NCBI GenBank assembly: GCA_016793865.1
Contig: JAEULJ010000007.1
Location: 496,001-560,000, forward strand
Source: Altererythrobacter sp.
Lineage (GTDB): Bacteria; Pseudomonadota; Alphaproteobacteria; Sphingomonadales; Sphingomonadaceae
Direction: 5' to 3'
DNA: 64,000 bases
Shown here: positions 18,748 through 30,744 of the stretch, piece by piece
Numbering within the stretch: position 1 is the stretch's first letter
How the letters are laid out: the number at the start of each line of letters is the position of its first letter
Position numbers and translations under genes: made by a program
The notes under the pieces: generated by a model
The model's input: only the letters and a program-made list of their open reading frames with translations
The model's database searches: none
What the model was told of the DNA's origin: nothing

Positions 18748-19490
18748 ATGAGCAGCCAGGTGCCCCATATCTTCGACAGCCGCCGCCGCGAGGCCGTGAC
18801 GGCAAGGGCGCGGCATCGCCAGGCGCGCGGCGGCGCGGCGCGCTGGCTCGCCGACGCCATGAGCGAGGATGCGGTGGAGCGGCTGGGCTTCATGCGTTTT
18901 TCCGGCACGCGCGTCTTGCTGTCCGGGGCGGGAAGCGACAGCGTCGCAAGGGCCCTGGGCCTGCCGGCGGAGACGATTGCCGCCAAGGCTCCCGATTTCG
19001 AGCGGCCGATGGAGGGCGGCTCCTACGATGCCATCGTGGCGCTGGCGGCGCTCGACAGCGTGAACGACCTGCCCGGCGCGCTCATCCACCTGCGCCACGC
19101 GCTGGCACCCGGCGGGGTGCTTCTGGCGGCGCTGATCGGCGGGGGATCGTTGCCCATGCTGCGCGCCGCGATGCTGGCGGCGGACGGCGATCGCCCCGCG
19201 GCACGCATCCACCCGCAGGTGGACAGCCGCGCGGCGAGCGCCCTGCTCCAGCGCGCCGGCTTCGCCCGGCAGGTGGTGGACCAATGGCCGCTGACGGTCC
19301 GCTATCCCTCGCTCGATCGACTGGTGGCGGACCTGCGCGATCAAGGGCTGGGCTCGGTGCTCGCGGACCGTGCCCCACCGCTCGGGCGTGCGGCGCTGGA
19401 GCGCGCGCGAGCCGCCTTTTCGGCGCTGGCCGAAAATGATGGCAAGACTTCAGAGCGTTTCGAGATTCTCACCCTTACCGCCTGGAAAGA

Positions 19491-19494
<4 letters not shown>
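18748..19494 (+). CDS. SAM-dependent methyltransferase-like protein, BioC/NDUFAF5-related
   Basis: The 248-residue protein begins with a PHIFD motif and an arginine-rich helix, followed by a Rossmann-like domain with SYDAIVALAALDSVNDLPGA (motif-IV-like) and HALAPGGVLLAALIGGGSLPML. This is typical of alphaproteobacterial homologues of NDUFAF5, a complex I assembly arginine hydroxylase. Motif I is degenerate (VLLSGAGSDSVA) and lacks the GxGxG pattern, so SAM binding is uncertain. It is divergent from comF (38 bp) and its stop overlaps the convergent ppdK stop by 4 bp. Confidence 0.75.
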
Positions 19495-22145
<2,651 letters not shown>

Positions 22146-22205
22146 GTTAGCCCCTGATTAGCTGAAGACATGGACCACGTGTTACACGGTCCTAGAGAAG
22201 AAAAG

Positions 22206-24647
22206 TCACCCTTCGATGCGGCCGAAATCGGCAACGCGGTGGACCGCATCGCGGAAGCGGGCGAGCAGGCCAAGCCGTGCGGCGCGCTTGTCCCGATTGG
22301 GATCGTTCACGGTCACCTCCTCGAAGAATCGGTCGATGGGCCCGCGCAAGGTAGCGAGCGCGGACATGGCGCCGGCGAAATCCTCCGCCTCCACGGCGCG
22401 GACCGCAGCGGGCTCGGCCGAATCGAGCGCCGCGATCAGCGCTTCTTCCGCATCGTCGGGGGTGTAGGAAAGCGATTTGTTCTTCTTTTCTTCCAACTGC
22501 GCCTTTATCACCGCGGCCATGTCGGGATCGTCGACCATGCTGAGCGGGTCTTCCTCGCCCGTGCGCGCGATGCCCTGGGTGTTTAAGGCCCCTTCCCTTG
22601 AGGGAATGGGTTGGGGATGGGTTTGCGGCGGCGGCGGCGTGGCGCCCCCCACCCCCACCCCCGGCCCCTCCCCCTCGGGGAGGGGAGTGGAAGCAGTGGG
22701 AGAAGCCCATCCCTCTTTCTTGAGGATGTTGGCCGCGCGCTTGTAGGCGGCGAGAAGGTCAGCACCCTCGGCGGTTTCGATATAGTGCTGCAACGCCTTC
22801 ACCCTTGCCAGCAGGCGGACCAGATCGTCCTCCCCGCCTAAAGCGAACACCGCATCGATGAGATCGTGCCTGACCCCCGCCTCGCGCTGCTGGACCTTGA
22901 GGCGGTCAGCAATGAACTCACGGATGTCCGCCATGAAAACCCTAGCGAATTGCTGTTGCAGTTCCGCCCTCACAGTTTGAGTTTCGAGGTGTGGCCTCTC
23001 ATCTTCGATGCCCTGTTCGCGAAATCCATTGCGGGCCTCTGCAAGCCAGATGGCAAGCTTCCCACGCAAGTTGCCCTCGATCGTAACGGCTAGAACGCCA
23101 AGTGAGGCGCGCCGGAGGGCAAAGGGGTCTTTCGATCCCGTTGGCTTGAGCCCCTTCATGAAAAACCCAGCCAACGTATCCAGCTTGTCCGCCAAACTCA
23201 CCGCCACCGTCACCGGTGCGGTGGGGACTTCGTCGCCCTGCCCCATCGGTTTGTAGTGGTCGCGGATGGCGTCGGCGACTTGAGGGTCGAGGCCCTCGGC
23301 GCGGGCGTAGTAGCCGCCCATCACACCCTGGAGCTCGGGGAACTCGCCGACCATCTCGGTGACGAGATCGGCCTTGGCGAGCCGCGCGGCCTGTTCGGCG
23401 AGGTCGGCCAACGAAGCCCCTTCCCTTGAGGGAAGGGGTTGGGGATGGGTGCTCGACGGCCGCGAGGTGGCACCCCCCACCCCCGGCGCCTTCCCCGAGG
23501 GGAGGGGAGTTTCAACGACTATCCCTTCGTCGACCAGCCAGCGGGCCAGTTTCGCCACACGCTCGACCTTGTCGGCCACGGTGCCGAGCTTTTCGTGGAA
23601 GGTGATCCGTTCCAGTTTCTTCGCGTGCTCGGCGAGCGTGGTCTTGCGGTCCTGCTCCCAGAAGAAACGCGCGTCCGAAAGCCGCGCGGCGAGCACCTTG
23701 CGGTTGCCTTCCACGATGGCCGCCCCGCCGTCGTCCGCCGCGATGTTGGCGGTGCACACGAAGGCGTTGGCGAGTTTCCCCGCGCCGTCGTTGGCGACGA
23801 AATACTTCTGGTTCACGCGGGCGGTGAGCTGGATCACCTCGGGGGGCACGTCGAGGAACGCCTCGTCGAAGCGGCCGAGCAAGGGCAGCGGCCATTCGGT
23901 CAGGCCGGCGTTCTCCACCACCAGCCCCTCGTCCTCGACCAGCGCCAGGCCTGCATCGCCGGCGGCCCTGGCCGCACCTTCGCGGATCAGCGCGGCGCGT
24001 TCCTCGTGGTCGACGATCACATGGCAGGCGCGCAGCTTCTCGGCATAATCGTGCGCCCCGCCGATGGTGACCGGGCCGGAATGGTGGAACCTGTGGCCCA
24101 GGGTCGCGAAACCGCTCGCCACGCCCGCCGCCTCGCATTCGACCAGATCTTCACCCAGAATGGCGACGATGCCGCTCAAGGGCCTGACCCAGCGCGGACT
24201 TTCGGTGCTCAGCGAGGCCTCGCCCCAGCGCATCGACTTGGGCCAGGCGAAGTCGCGGACGACCGCCGGGATGGCTTCGGCAAGCACGTCCCTGGTGGCG
24301 CGGCCCGGCTTGTCGATGATCGCGAACCAGGTCGGGCGGCCCTTCACATCGCGCAGCTGAAGCTGATCCTTCGTGACGCCATTCTTGCGGCAGAAGCCTT
24401 CCAGCGCTGCATCTGGCGCGCCCTCGGGCGGGCCCTTCGCCTCCTCGGAAACCGCCTCCGTGGCGTCGGGCAGTCCCTTCGCGATCAGGGCAAGACGGCG
24501 CGGGGTCGACCACACCGTGACGTCACCCGCGTCGATCCCGGCGGCCGCCAGCTCGCGGCGCAGCAGCTTCCCCAGCTCGGCGCGCGCGCCGGCCTGCATC
24601 CGCGCCGGGATTTCCTCGCAGCGCAGTTCGAGGAGGAAGTCGCTCAC
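22206..24647 (-). CDS. glyS: glycyl-tRNA synthetase beta subunit, with two repeat-derived insertions
   Basis: The 813-residue protein starts [14 protein letters not shown], the GlyS signature, and works with GlyQ as an alpha2beta2 enzyme. It is about 120 residues longer than the E. coli subunit (689). Two Pro/Gly-rich inserts explain much of this: residues about 379-411 and about 654-687, both encoded by copies of a palindromic repeat (23417-23512 and 22589-22687) and sharing the THPQP-L/I-PSREG peptide. The GTG at 24647 overlaps the glyQ stop as GTGA. The reading frame is intact, so the protein is presumably functional despite the insertions. Confidence 0.95.
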   Translation of the reverse strand: MSDFLLELRCEEIPARMQAGARAELGKLLRRELAAAGIDAGDVTVWSTPRRLALIAKGLPDATEAVSEEAKGPPEGAPDAALEGFCRKNGVTKDQLQLRDVKGRPTWFAIIDKPGRATRDVLAEAIPAVVRDFAWPKSMRWGEASLSTESPRWVRPLSGIVAILGEDLVECEAAGVASGFATLGHRFHHSGPVTIGGAHDYAEKLRACHVIVDHEERAALIREGAARAAGDAGLALVEDEGLVVENAGLTEWPLPLLGRFDEAFLDVPPEVIQLTARVNQKYFVANDGAGKLANAFVCTANIAADDGGAAIVEGNRKVLAARLSDARFFWEQDRKTTLAEHAKKLERITFHEKLGTVADKVERVAKLARWLVDEGIVVETPLPSGKAPGVGGATSRPSSTHPQPLPSREGASLADLAEQAARLAKADLVTEMVGEFPELQGVMGGYYARAEGLDPQVADAIRDHYKPMGQGDEVPTAPVTVAVSLADKLDTLAGFFMKGLKPTGSKDPFALRRASLGVLAVTIEGNLRGKLAIWLAEARNGFREQGIEDERPHLETQTVRAELQQQFARVFMADIREFIADRLKVQQREAGVRHDLIDAVFALGGEDDLVRLLARVKALQHYIETAEGADLLAAYKRAANILKKEGWASPTASTPLPEGEGPGVGVGGATPPPPQTHPQPIPSREGALNTQGIARTGEEDPLSMVDDPDMAAVIKAQLEEKKNKSLSYTPDDAEEALIAALDSAEPAAVRAVEAEDFAGAMSALATLRGPIDRFFEEVTVNDPNRDKRAARLGLLARFRDAVHRVADFGRIEG
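22589..22687. repeat. palindromic repeat copy A, in frame in glyS
   Basis: A composite of two hairpins. The first has arms CCCTTCCC and GGGAATGGG around a TTGA loop (one mismatch), followed by TTGGGGATGGGTTTG. The second has perfect 9-bp arms CCCCTCCCC and GGGGAGGGG around CTC. Between them is a CCCCCCACCCCCACCCCCGG stretch. It is read through by glyS as roughly residues 654-687. Confidence 0.85.
22921..23100. other. lower-GC segment within glyS
   Basis: Counting the three 60-base lines gives about 53-58 percent G+C against about 67 percent in a glyS line further upstream (23521-23580). It lies between the two repeat copies in the same gene. No frame change; the encoded protein still looks like GlyS. 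Confidence 0.6.
23417..23512. repeat. palindromic repeat copy B, in frame in glyS
   Basis: The left hairpin is perfect: 9-bp arms CCCCTTCCC (23417-23425) and GGGAAGGGG (23430-23438) around TTGA, followed by TTGGGGATGGGTG. The right half is CACCCCCCACCCCCGG, then an imperfect stem CCTTCCCC/GGGGAGGGG. Same order as copy A. It encodes glyS residues about 379-411. Confidence 0.88.
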
Positions 24648-25546
24648 AGCACCCACTCCGGGTACTTCGCCTGCCATTCCGGCGTCATCTTGGCGGCGTA
24701 GGCCTCGCAGCTCGAACGGGCGAGGTCGCGGACGCGGGCCATGTAGCTGGCGCGTTCCTGCACGCTGATGACGCCGCGCGCCTGGAGCAGGTTGAAGACA
24801 TGGCTGGCCTCGACCGCCTGCTCATAAGCCGCGATCGGCACGTCATTGGCCAGACAATTGCGGCATTCCGCCTCCGCCTTGGCGAACAGGTCGAACAGCG
24901 CGGCCGTGTCGGCGACCTCGAAGTTCCACTTCGACATCTGGCGCTCGTTCTCGAGGAACACATCGCCGTAGGTGGTGCCCCGGCCATTGAAATCGAGATC
25001 GTAAACGTTGTCGACGCCCTGGATATACATCGCCAGCCGCTCCAGCCCGTAGGTCAGCTCGCCCGCAACAGGCTTGCAGTCGAAGCCGCCCATCTGCTGG
25101 AAATAGGTGAACTGCGTCACCTCCATCCCGTCGCACCACACTTCCCAGCCCAGGCCCCAGGCGCCCAGCGTGGGGCTTTCCCAGTCATCCTCCACGAAGC
25201 GGATATCGTGCTTGAGCGGATCGATGCCGATCACGCGCAGGCTTTCGAGATAGAGATCCTGGATGTCGGGCGGGCTCGGCTTCAGGATCACCTGGTACTG
25301 GTAGTAATGCTGGAGCCGGTTGGGGTTTTCGCCATAGCGCCCGTCGGTCGGGCGGCGGCAGGGCTGGACGAAGGCGGCGTTCCACGGCTCCGGCCCTAGC
25401 GCGCGCAAGGTGGTGGCGGTGTGGAAGGTGCCCGCGCCCATCCGCATGTCATAGGGCTGGAGGATCAGGCAGCCGCCCTTGGCGCTCCAGAAATCATGGA
25501 GCGCCAGGATCATGTCCTGGAAGCTGGAGGCCGGGTCACGCTGCAT
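24644..25546 (-). CDS. glyQ: glycyl-tRNA synthetase alpha subunit
   Basis: The 300-residue catalytic alpha subunit of the bacterial heterotetrameric GlyRS. Typical stretches: [19 protein letters not shown] near residue 8, [20 protein letters not shown] near 31, [19 protein letters not shown] near 61 and [19 protein letters not shown] near 132, all class II catalytic core. Its stop overlaps the glyS GTG by 4 bp. Full length. Confidence 0.98.
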   Translation of the reverse strand: MQRDPASSFQDMILALHDFWSAKGGCLILQPYDMRMGAGTFHTATTLRALGPEPWNAAFVQPCRRPTDGRYGENPNRLQHYYQYQVILKPSPPDIQDLYLESLRVIGIDPLKHDIRFVEDDWESPTLGAWGLGWEVWCDGMEVTQFTYFQQMGGFDCKPVAGELTYGLERLAMYIQGVDNVYDLDFNGRGTTYGDVFLENERQMSKWNFEVADTAALFDLFAKAEAECRNCLANDVPIAAYEQAVEASHVFNLLQARGVISVQERASYMARVRDLARSSCEAYAAKMTPEWQAKYPEWVL

Positions 25547-25681
25547 CGCAGCGCGCCATGGCGAAGCGCCTGTCCAGCGTCAACGCCAAGCGCGCTGTCA
25601 CCGCGAGGGAACGAGCGGGGTGGGAAAGCCGGGATCGAGTGGCTAGGAGACGCCATCCCCCTCCACGAGAGACCGCTGCCA

Positions 25682-26641
25682 ATGATCGCGTTCCGCCGAC
25701 CAATCGCCATCCTGCTGGCGGGAGCCACGCTTCAGCTCGCCGCCTGTGCCCCGGTGAAAGAGGCCCCGCGCACCGCCGCGCCGCCCCCGGTCAAGGCCGC
25801 ACCGGCTCCGGCCCCGGCAGCCGCAGACGCAGCCGCAGCTGCCGGCCCGGCGTTGTGGAAGGTCGCGGACGAGGACACCACCATCTACCTGTTCGGCACC
25901 GTCCACGCCCTGCCCGCCAGTGTCGAATGGTACACCGGCCCCGTGGCCCAGGCGCTCGCCGCGGCGCAGGTGCTGGTGACGGAGATTCCCTCGGGCGAGC
26001 TGACGACGCCGGCGGTGCAGCAGGCCTTCATCGCCCGCGCGCAGCTTCCGGAGGGACAAAGCCTGCGCGCCATTCTGCCGGCCGAGCGACGCGCCGCCTA
26101 TGATGCGGCGCTGGCCAAGTTCGGCCTACCGGCGGCCGCCTTCGACCGGTTCGAACCCTGGTTCGTCGCCATCACGCTGAGCACGCTGCCGCTGCTGAAG
26201 GCCGGTTACAGCATGGAGGCGGGGGTGGAATCCGCGATCGAGGGCAAGGCCGGCACCGAAAAGAAGCGCGCCGCGCTCGAAACGGTCGAGAGCCAGCTTC
26301 GCCTGTTCGACGAGCTGCCGATGGATACGCAGATCGCCTATCTCGGGGCGGTGATCGAACAGCTCGACCAGACCGTGCCGACGATGAACGCGATGGTCGC
26401 GGCCTGGGCCAAGGGCGATGCCGACGCACTTGCCGAGCTGCTCAACCGCGAGCTCGACGATCCGGCGCTGGCCGAACGCCTGCTGTACGCGCGGAACCGG
26501 AACTGGGCGGAATGGATCCGTAAGCGGCTGGAAGAGCCTGGCACGGCATTCATGGCCGTGGGCGCGGGGCACCTGGCTGGGAAGAACAGCGTTCAGGACT
26601 ATGTGACCAAGGCCGGCACCGCGGTCGTGCGGGTGCAGTGA
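25682..26641 (+). CDS. TraB/GumN family lipoprotein, first of a tandem pair
   Basis: The 319-residue protein begins with a lipoprotein signal (LLAGATLQLAAC, lipobox LAAC) and an Ala/Pro linker to about residue 55. The TraB/GumN domain follows with YLFGTVHALP near 63 and a C-terminal GAGHLAG near 290; these conserved His-containing motifs resemble the metal/catalytic motifs of the TIKI/PrgY/TraB superfamily of putative proteases. It overlaps the second paralogue by GTGA. Substrate unknown. ATG 25682 was chosen because upstream codons are antisense to glyQ and precede the signal peptide. Confidence 0.85.
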   Translation: MIAFRRPIAILLAGATLQLAACAPVKEAPRTAAPPPVKAAPAPAPAAADAAAAAGPALWKVADEDTTIYLFGTVHALPASVEWYTGPVAQALAAAQVLVTEIPSGELTTPAVQQAFIARAQLPEGQSLRAILPAERRAAYDAALAKFGLPAAAFDRFEPWFVAITLSTLPLLKAGYSMEAGVESAIEGKAGTEKKRAALETVESQLRLFDELPMDTQIAYLGAVIEQLDQTVPTMNAMVAAWAKGDADALAELLNRELDDPALAERLLYARNRNWAEWIRKRLEEPGTAFMAVGAGHLAGKNSVQDYVTKAGTAVVRVQ

Positions 26642-27513
26642 TCCGCGCCCTGCTGGCGCTGCTGCTGTGCGGGCTGGTGGCCGCTTGCGGCGCGCGGGAA
26701 GGCAACGCGGACCCCGCCCCCGCCCGTCCGGCCCTGTGGGCCATTGAGGATGCCTCCGGGGTCGAGGCGGGCTGGCTGTTCGGCACCATTCACGCCCTTC
26801 CCGCCGGCACGCACTGGCGAACCCCGGCGTTCGACAAGGCCGAGGCCCGCGCCGGCGTGCTGGTGGTGGAGGTCCGCGATCTCGATCCCGGCCGGATGGC
26901 GGCGATCTTCGACCGGCTCGCGCGCGATCGTCCCGGCCCGCCGCTCGCCCAGCGCCTTCCCCCTCAGGAGCGGCGCGCGCTTGCCATGCTGATGGAACGC
27001 GAGGACATCGCGCCCGACCGCCTCGACGGGCTGGAGACCTGGGCCGCCGCGCTGGCGCTCGCCCGCGCCGGAGCGCAGGCGACCCCTGCCGGCGGAGTGG
27101 ACAAGGCGCTGATCGCGGATTTCACCGGACGTCCGGTGATCGAGCTCGAGGGCGCCGAACGCCAGCTCGCGATCTTCGACCGCCTGCCCCAGACCGCGCA
27201 ACGCGCCCTGCTCGTCGCCATCGTCGAGGAAAGAACGGCACGCGAAGGCGGCGAGGCGGCGCTGGCGCGAGCGTGGCTGGCGGGCGATCTGGCGGCGCTC
27301 GATCGCGAGACCGGGCGCGGACTGCTCGCCGATCCCGGATTGCGCGCTGCCCTTTCCACGAACCGCAACGGCGATTGGGCACGCAGTATCGCGGCGCTTC
27401 TGGCCAGCGGACGGCGGCCGCTGGTCGCGGTGGGTGCGGCGCATATGGTGGGCGCCGAAGGGCTGCCGGCCCTGCTCGCGCGCGAAGGCTACAAGCTCCG
27501 CCGATTGCAGTAA
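26638..27513 (+). CDS. TraB/GumN family lipoprotein, second of a tandem pair
   Basis: The 291-residue paralogue of the preceding gene. Signal [16 protein letters not shown] has lipobox VAAC. It has [11 protein letters not shown] near residue 43 and GAAHMVG near 268, corresponding to the first paralogue's motifs. The two proteins are clearly divergent, so the duplication is old. GTG 26638 lies in a GTGA overlap with the first gene, making co-translation likely. Function unknown; a periplasmic membrane-anchored hydrolase is the family-level guess. Confidence 0.83.
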   Translation: MIRALLALLLCGLVAACGAREGNADPAPARPALWAIEDASGVEAGWLFGTIHALPAGTHWRTPAFDKAEARAGVLVVEVRDLDPGRMAAIFDRLARDRPGPPLAQRLPPQERRALAMLMEREDIAPDRLDGLETWAAALALARAGAQATPAGGVDKALIADFTGRPVIELEGAERQLAIFDRLPQTAQRALLVAIVEERTAREGGEAALARAWLAGDLAALDRETGRGLLADPGLRAALSTNRNGDWARSIAALLASGRRPLVAVGAAHMVGAEGLPALLAREGYKLRRLQ

Positions 27514-27524
27514 CCGGCCTGCGC

Positions 27525-27552
27525 CTTGCATTTCGCCGCGATCCTGCTAACG
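27525..27552 (+). promoter_or_regulatory. candidate promoter of rplY
   Basis: CTTGCA (27525-27530), a 16-bp spacer and CTAACG (27547-27552), an alphaproteobacterial-looking sigma-70 pair about 75 bp before the rplY ATG. Pattern match only. Confidence 0.35.
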
Positions 27553-27626
27553 GCCCGCGCTCCGGCGTCATGGTCATCCCTGGAGGCGTGGCGAGACCGG
27601 GCAACCCGCATTCGAAAGGCATACCC

Positions 27627-28313
27627 ATGAGCGACGCTCTGACCCTGCCGGCCGAGGCGCGCGAACGGGCTGGCAAGGGAGCCTCCCGTCATCTGCGCCG
27701 TGAAGGCCGTGTCCCCGCTGTGATCTACGGCGGCAAGGACGAACCCCAGATGATCCATGTGGAGGCGAAGGAACTCGTCCGCATGCTCGGCACGGGCCAC
27801 TTCATGAACTCGATCGTCACGCTCAAGGTCGGCGGCAAATCCGTCCGGACCCTGCCCAAGGACGTCGCGCTCAACCCGGTCACAGACCGTCCGGAGCACG
27901 TCGACTTCCTGCGCCTGGCGAAGAACGCCAAGGTCGAAGTGGCGGTGCCGGTGGTGTTCATCAACGAGGAAGCCGCGCCCGGCCTCAAGAAGGGCGGCGT
28001 GCTCAACGTGGTCCGTCACGAGCTCGAACTGGTGTGCGACGCGGAGAAGATCCCGACCGACATCCAGATCGACGTCACCGGCAAGGATGTCGGCGATTCG
28101 ATCCACATCAGCGAGATCACGCTGCCCGAGGGCAGTGAGAGCGCCATCACCGACCGCGACTTCACCATCGCGACGCTGGTCGCCCCCTCGGCGCTGAAGA
28201 AGGCCGAAGGCGACACCACGACGACCGATGCCGCTTCGGGCGAAGCTGCCGCTGACGAGGCCGAAGAGGCCGAAGGCGAAGGCGAAGCCGAGAGCGAGGA
28301 AGCCGGCGAGTAA
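27627..28313 (+). CDS. rplY: 50S ribosomal protein L25, long Ctc/TL5 form
   Basis: The 228-residue protein has the L25 domain ([25 protein letters not shown] cut here to [13 protein letters not shown] near residues 24-36) that binds 5S rRNA, and a C-terminal TL5/Ctc domain (ending near residue 190) plus an acidic Glu/Ala-rich tail. The long form is usual in alphaproteobacteria. It is followed by a clear rho-independent terminator and then by pth, the classic rplY-pth order. Confidence 0.96.
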   Translation: MSDALTLPAEARERAGKGASRHLRREGRVPAVIYGGKDEPQMIHVEAKELVRMLGTGHFMNSIVTLKVGGKSVRTLPKDVALNPVTDRPEHVDFLRLAKNAKVEVAVPVVFINEEAAPGLKKGGVLNVVRHELELVCDAEKIPTDIQIDVTGKDVGDSIHISEITLPEGSESAITDRDFTIATLVAPSALKKAEGDTTTTDAASGEAAADEAEEAEGEGEAESEEAGE

Positions 28314-28340
28314 GCTCGCCCGCTTCGCGGAATCACAAGG

Positions 28341-28367
28341 CGCCGGCTCCGAGAGGGGCCGGCGTTT
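28341..28367 (+). terminator. rho-independent terminator after rplY
   Basis: Stem CGCCGGCTCC / GGGGCCGGCG (10 bp including one G-T pair) around a GAGA loop, directly followed by TTTT. It lies 27 bp after the rplY stop and before pth, so pth is either read through or has its own promoter. Confidence 0.85.
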
Positions 28368-28413
28368 TGCTTGGATCCTCCCCGTCCCGGCGATGATTTG
28401 ATAAGGCCACCCC

Positions 28414-28989
28414 ATGCAGATCTGGACCGGCCTGGGCAATCCAGGCGCGCAATATGCGATGCACCGCCACAACGTCGGCTTCATGGCGGCCGATGTGATC
28501 GCGGATGTGCACGGTTTCGGGCCGGTGCAGAAGAAGTTCTCCGGGTGGGTGCAGGAGGGGCGGATCGGCGGCGAGAAGCTGCTGCTGCTCAAGCCTGCGA
28601 CCTACATGAACGAGAGCGGCCGCGCGGTGGGCGAGGCGCTGCGCTTCTACAAGCTCGGCCCCGAGGCGCTGACGGTGTTCCATGACGAGCTCGATCTCGC
28701 GCCGTTCAAGGTCAAGGTCCGCACCGGCGGCGGCCTTGCCGGGCACAACGGCTTGCGCTCGATCGACCAGCATCTCGGCCCGGACTTCCGCCGTGTGCGG
28801 ATCGGCATCGGCCATCCCGGGCACAAGGACCGGGTAACCGGCCATGTGCTGGGCAATTACGCCAAGGTGGAACTGGACCCGCTGACCGATATGCTGGCGG
28901 CGCTGGCGGCGGAGGCGGAGTGGCTGGCGAAGGGCGAGGATGCGCGTTTCATGAGCGAGGTGGCGCTGCGGCTGCGCGATCCGGCCTGA
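28414..28989 (+). CDS. pth: peptidyl-tRNA hydrolase
   Basis: The 191-residue enzyme releases tRNA from peptidyl-tRNA dropped by ribosomes. GLGNPGAQYAMHRHNVGF (6-23) holds the catalytic His19 and conserved Asn; KPATYMNESG near 60 and FHDELDL near 90 supply the remaining active-site Asn and Asp; GGGLAGHNGLRS near 107 is also conserved. Normal length, sits after rplY as usual. Confidence 0.97.
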   Translation: MQIWTGLGNPGAQYAMHRHNVGFMAADVIADVHGFGPVQKKFSGWVQEGRIGGEKLLLLKPATYMNESGRAVGEALRFYKLGPEALTVFHDELDLAPFKVKVRTGGGLAGHNGLRSIDQHLGPDFRRVRIGIGHPGHKDRVTGHVLGNYAKVELDPLTDMLAALAAEAEWLAKGEDARFMSEVALRLRDPA

Positions 28990-29045
28990 CCCGCTCGACT
29001 TGCGCTCGCCTTGCTGGCTAAGGTGGCGGGGCAAAGGAGAACGCC

Positions 29046-30056
29046 ATGCCCGCCGAGCTGCCCCTCGACCGCCGGAGCCTGCTTGCGGGAGCCGCCGCCT
29101 CCGGACTTGCCCTTTCGGCGGTCGCCCGCGCGCAGACCGCCGCGGCGCCTGCACCGGCGCCCGACCTGAAGGGTCAGGCGATACTGGTCACCGGCGCGTC
29201 CTCCGGCTTCGGGCGGCTGGGCGCGGAGCATTGGGCGCGGCTCGGCGCCAAGGTGTTCGCCACCATGCGCGGCCTGCCTCGCCCCGAGGCGGAGGAGCTG
29301 CGCCGGCTGGCGCGTGACGCGAAGCTCGACCTGACCGTGCTGGAGCTCGACGTGCTGGACGAGGATATGGTCAACCGCGCCGTGGCCGAGGCCGAGAAGC
29401 AGGCGGGGCGCGGGCTGGACGTGCTGGCGAACAACGCAGGCGTTGGCATCACCGGCCCGGTCGAGGTGCAGGACATGGAGGCGACGCGGCTCGCCTTCGA
29501 TACCAATGTCTTCGGCTACCACCGGCTCGCGCGCGCTGTGCTGCCAGGAATGCGTGCCCGCAAGTCCGGCCACATCTTCGCCGTCTCCAGCCAGCTCGGC
29601 CGTGTCATCGCGCCATTTGCCGGCCATTACTCGGCCACCAAATTCGCTGTCGAGGCCATGTTCGAACAGCTCGCCTACGAAATCCACCCGCACGGCATCG
29701 GCGTGACCATCATCGAGCCCGGCGGCTATCCCACCAAGGTGTGGTCCAACCGCAACCGCTATTCGGGCGAGCTGAAGGCGCGCGCCGAAGGACGGCACAC
29801 CGACGGTTACGCCGGGGTGGTGGCGCGCATGGGCACCGAGGACGGATCGGGACGGAGCGCCGATCCGATGGACGTGCCCCGCGCCATCGCCGGGGTGCTG
29901 GCGCAGCCCGCGGGCAAGCGCCCCCTGCGCGTTCCGGTGAGCGCCGGGGCAGTGCCGCAACTGGCGATCAACAAGGCCAGCGCCGAGGCGCAGATCGCCA
30001 TGCTGGGCCGCTCGCCGACCCTGGGCCCGATCGTGAGAGCGGTAAATGGCGCCTGA
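29046..30056 (+). CDS. Tat-exported short-chain dehydrogenase/reductase
   Basis: The 336-residue SDR has a twin-arginine signal (LDRRSLLAGAAASG, residues 7-20) with cleavage expected after ARA near 29. The NAD(P) motif TGASSGFG is at 49-56, NNAG near 127, and the catalytic Y195-x3-K199 pair in YSATK. Tat export implies that it folds with its cofactor in the cytoplasm before reaching the periplasm. AAAGGAG precedes the ATG. Its end overlaps the CPBP gene by 11 bp. Substrate unknown. Confidence 0.85.
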   Translation: MPAELPLDRRSLLAGAAASGLALSAVARAQTAAAPAPAPDLKGQAILVTGASSGFGRLGAEHWARLGAKVFATMRGLPRPEAEELRRLARDAKLDLTVLELDVLDEDMVNRAVAEAEKQAGRGLDVLANNAGVGITGPVEVQDMEATRLAFDTNVFGYHRLARAVLPGMRARKSGHIFAVSSQLGRVIAPFAGHYSATKFAVEAMFEQLAYEIHPHGIGVTIIEPGGYPTKVWSNRNRYSGELKARAEGRHTDGYAGVVARMGTEDGSGRSADPMDVPRAIAGVLAQPAGKRPLRVPVSAGAVPQLAINKASAEAQIAMLGRSPTLGPIVRAVNGA

Positions 30057-30711
30057 GGATCGCGCCGAGACGCAAACGGCCGAACCCGCGCCGCCGATCT
30101 CGCTGCGCAAGGCGTTGGTCGTGCTTGCCCTGCAAGCCATCGGCATGGGTGCGATCGGCGCGTTTCTGTGGCGCTGGTCGGGCCGGGAGCAGGCAGGGTT
30201 CATCACCTTTTCCACCGTCCAGCTTCTCCAGGGCCTGGCGCTCGGACTCGCCCTTATCGCCATCGCCTATGCGCTGTTCCGTGGCCTTCCACGCATCAGC
30301 GAAAGGCTGGTCAGGATGCAGGCGGACACCTACGCCTTTCTCGGCCCGAAGCTGGGCTGGCCTGCCATCGTCATCATCTCGATCTGCGCGGGCGCGGGAG
30401 AGGAAGCCTTGTTCCGCGGGGGCTTGCAGACCTTCCTTGGCGACTATGTGGGCGTGCCGCTGGCCATTGCGTTGTCCTCGGCAGTGTTCGCCGTCATCCA
30501 TCTCGGCAAGCCGGCTATCACCGCTCTCCTGCTGGTGATCGGCGCGATCTTCGGCGTCGTGTTCTGGCTGACCGGCAGCCTTCTCGCGGTGATAGTAGGT
30601 CATGCGCTCTACGACATCTGGGCGCTGCGCTACCTGCATCGCGAGTTCCAGCGGCTGGGACTGGTAGGCGGTCCCCCTCCCCCGCTGGCCAAGTCGGCAT
30701 CCCGAAGCTAA
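30046..30711 (+). CDS. CPBP (Abi/Rce1-type) intramembrane glutamic endopeptidase
   Basis: The 221-residue membrane protein has about six helices and the CPBP active-site motifs: EExxxR as GEEALFRGG (E119-E120), a conserved His in FAVIHLG near 150, and GHALYDIWA near 184. Such proteases cleave prenylated or leaderless peptides or act in immunity; here no bacteriocin gene is seen. The start overlaps the SDR stop by 11 bp, and ychF follows 33 bp downstream. Confidence 0.88.
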   Translation: MAPEDRAETQTAEPAPPISLRKALVVLALQAIGMGAIGAFLWRWSGREQAGFITFSTVQLLQGLALGLALIAIAYALFRGLPRISERLVRMQADTYAFLGPKLGWPAIVIISICAGAGEEALFRGGLQTFLGDYVGVPLAIALSSAVFAVIHLGKPAITALLLVIGAIFGVVFWLTGSLLAVIVGHALYDIWALRYLHREFQRLGLVGGPPPPLAKSASRS

Positions 30712-30744
30712 GGCGCGCGCCAGACCAGCTTCCCGGAGTTTTCG

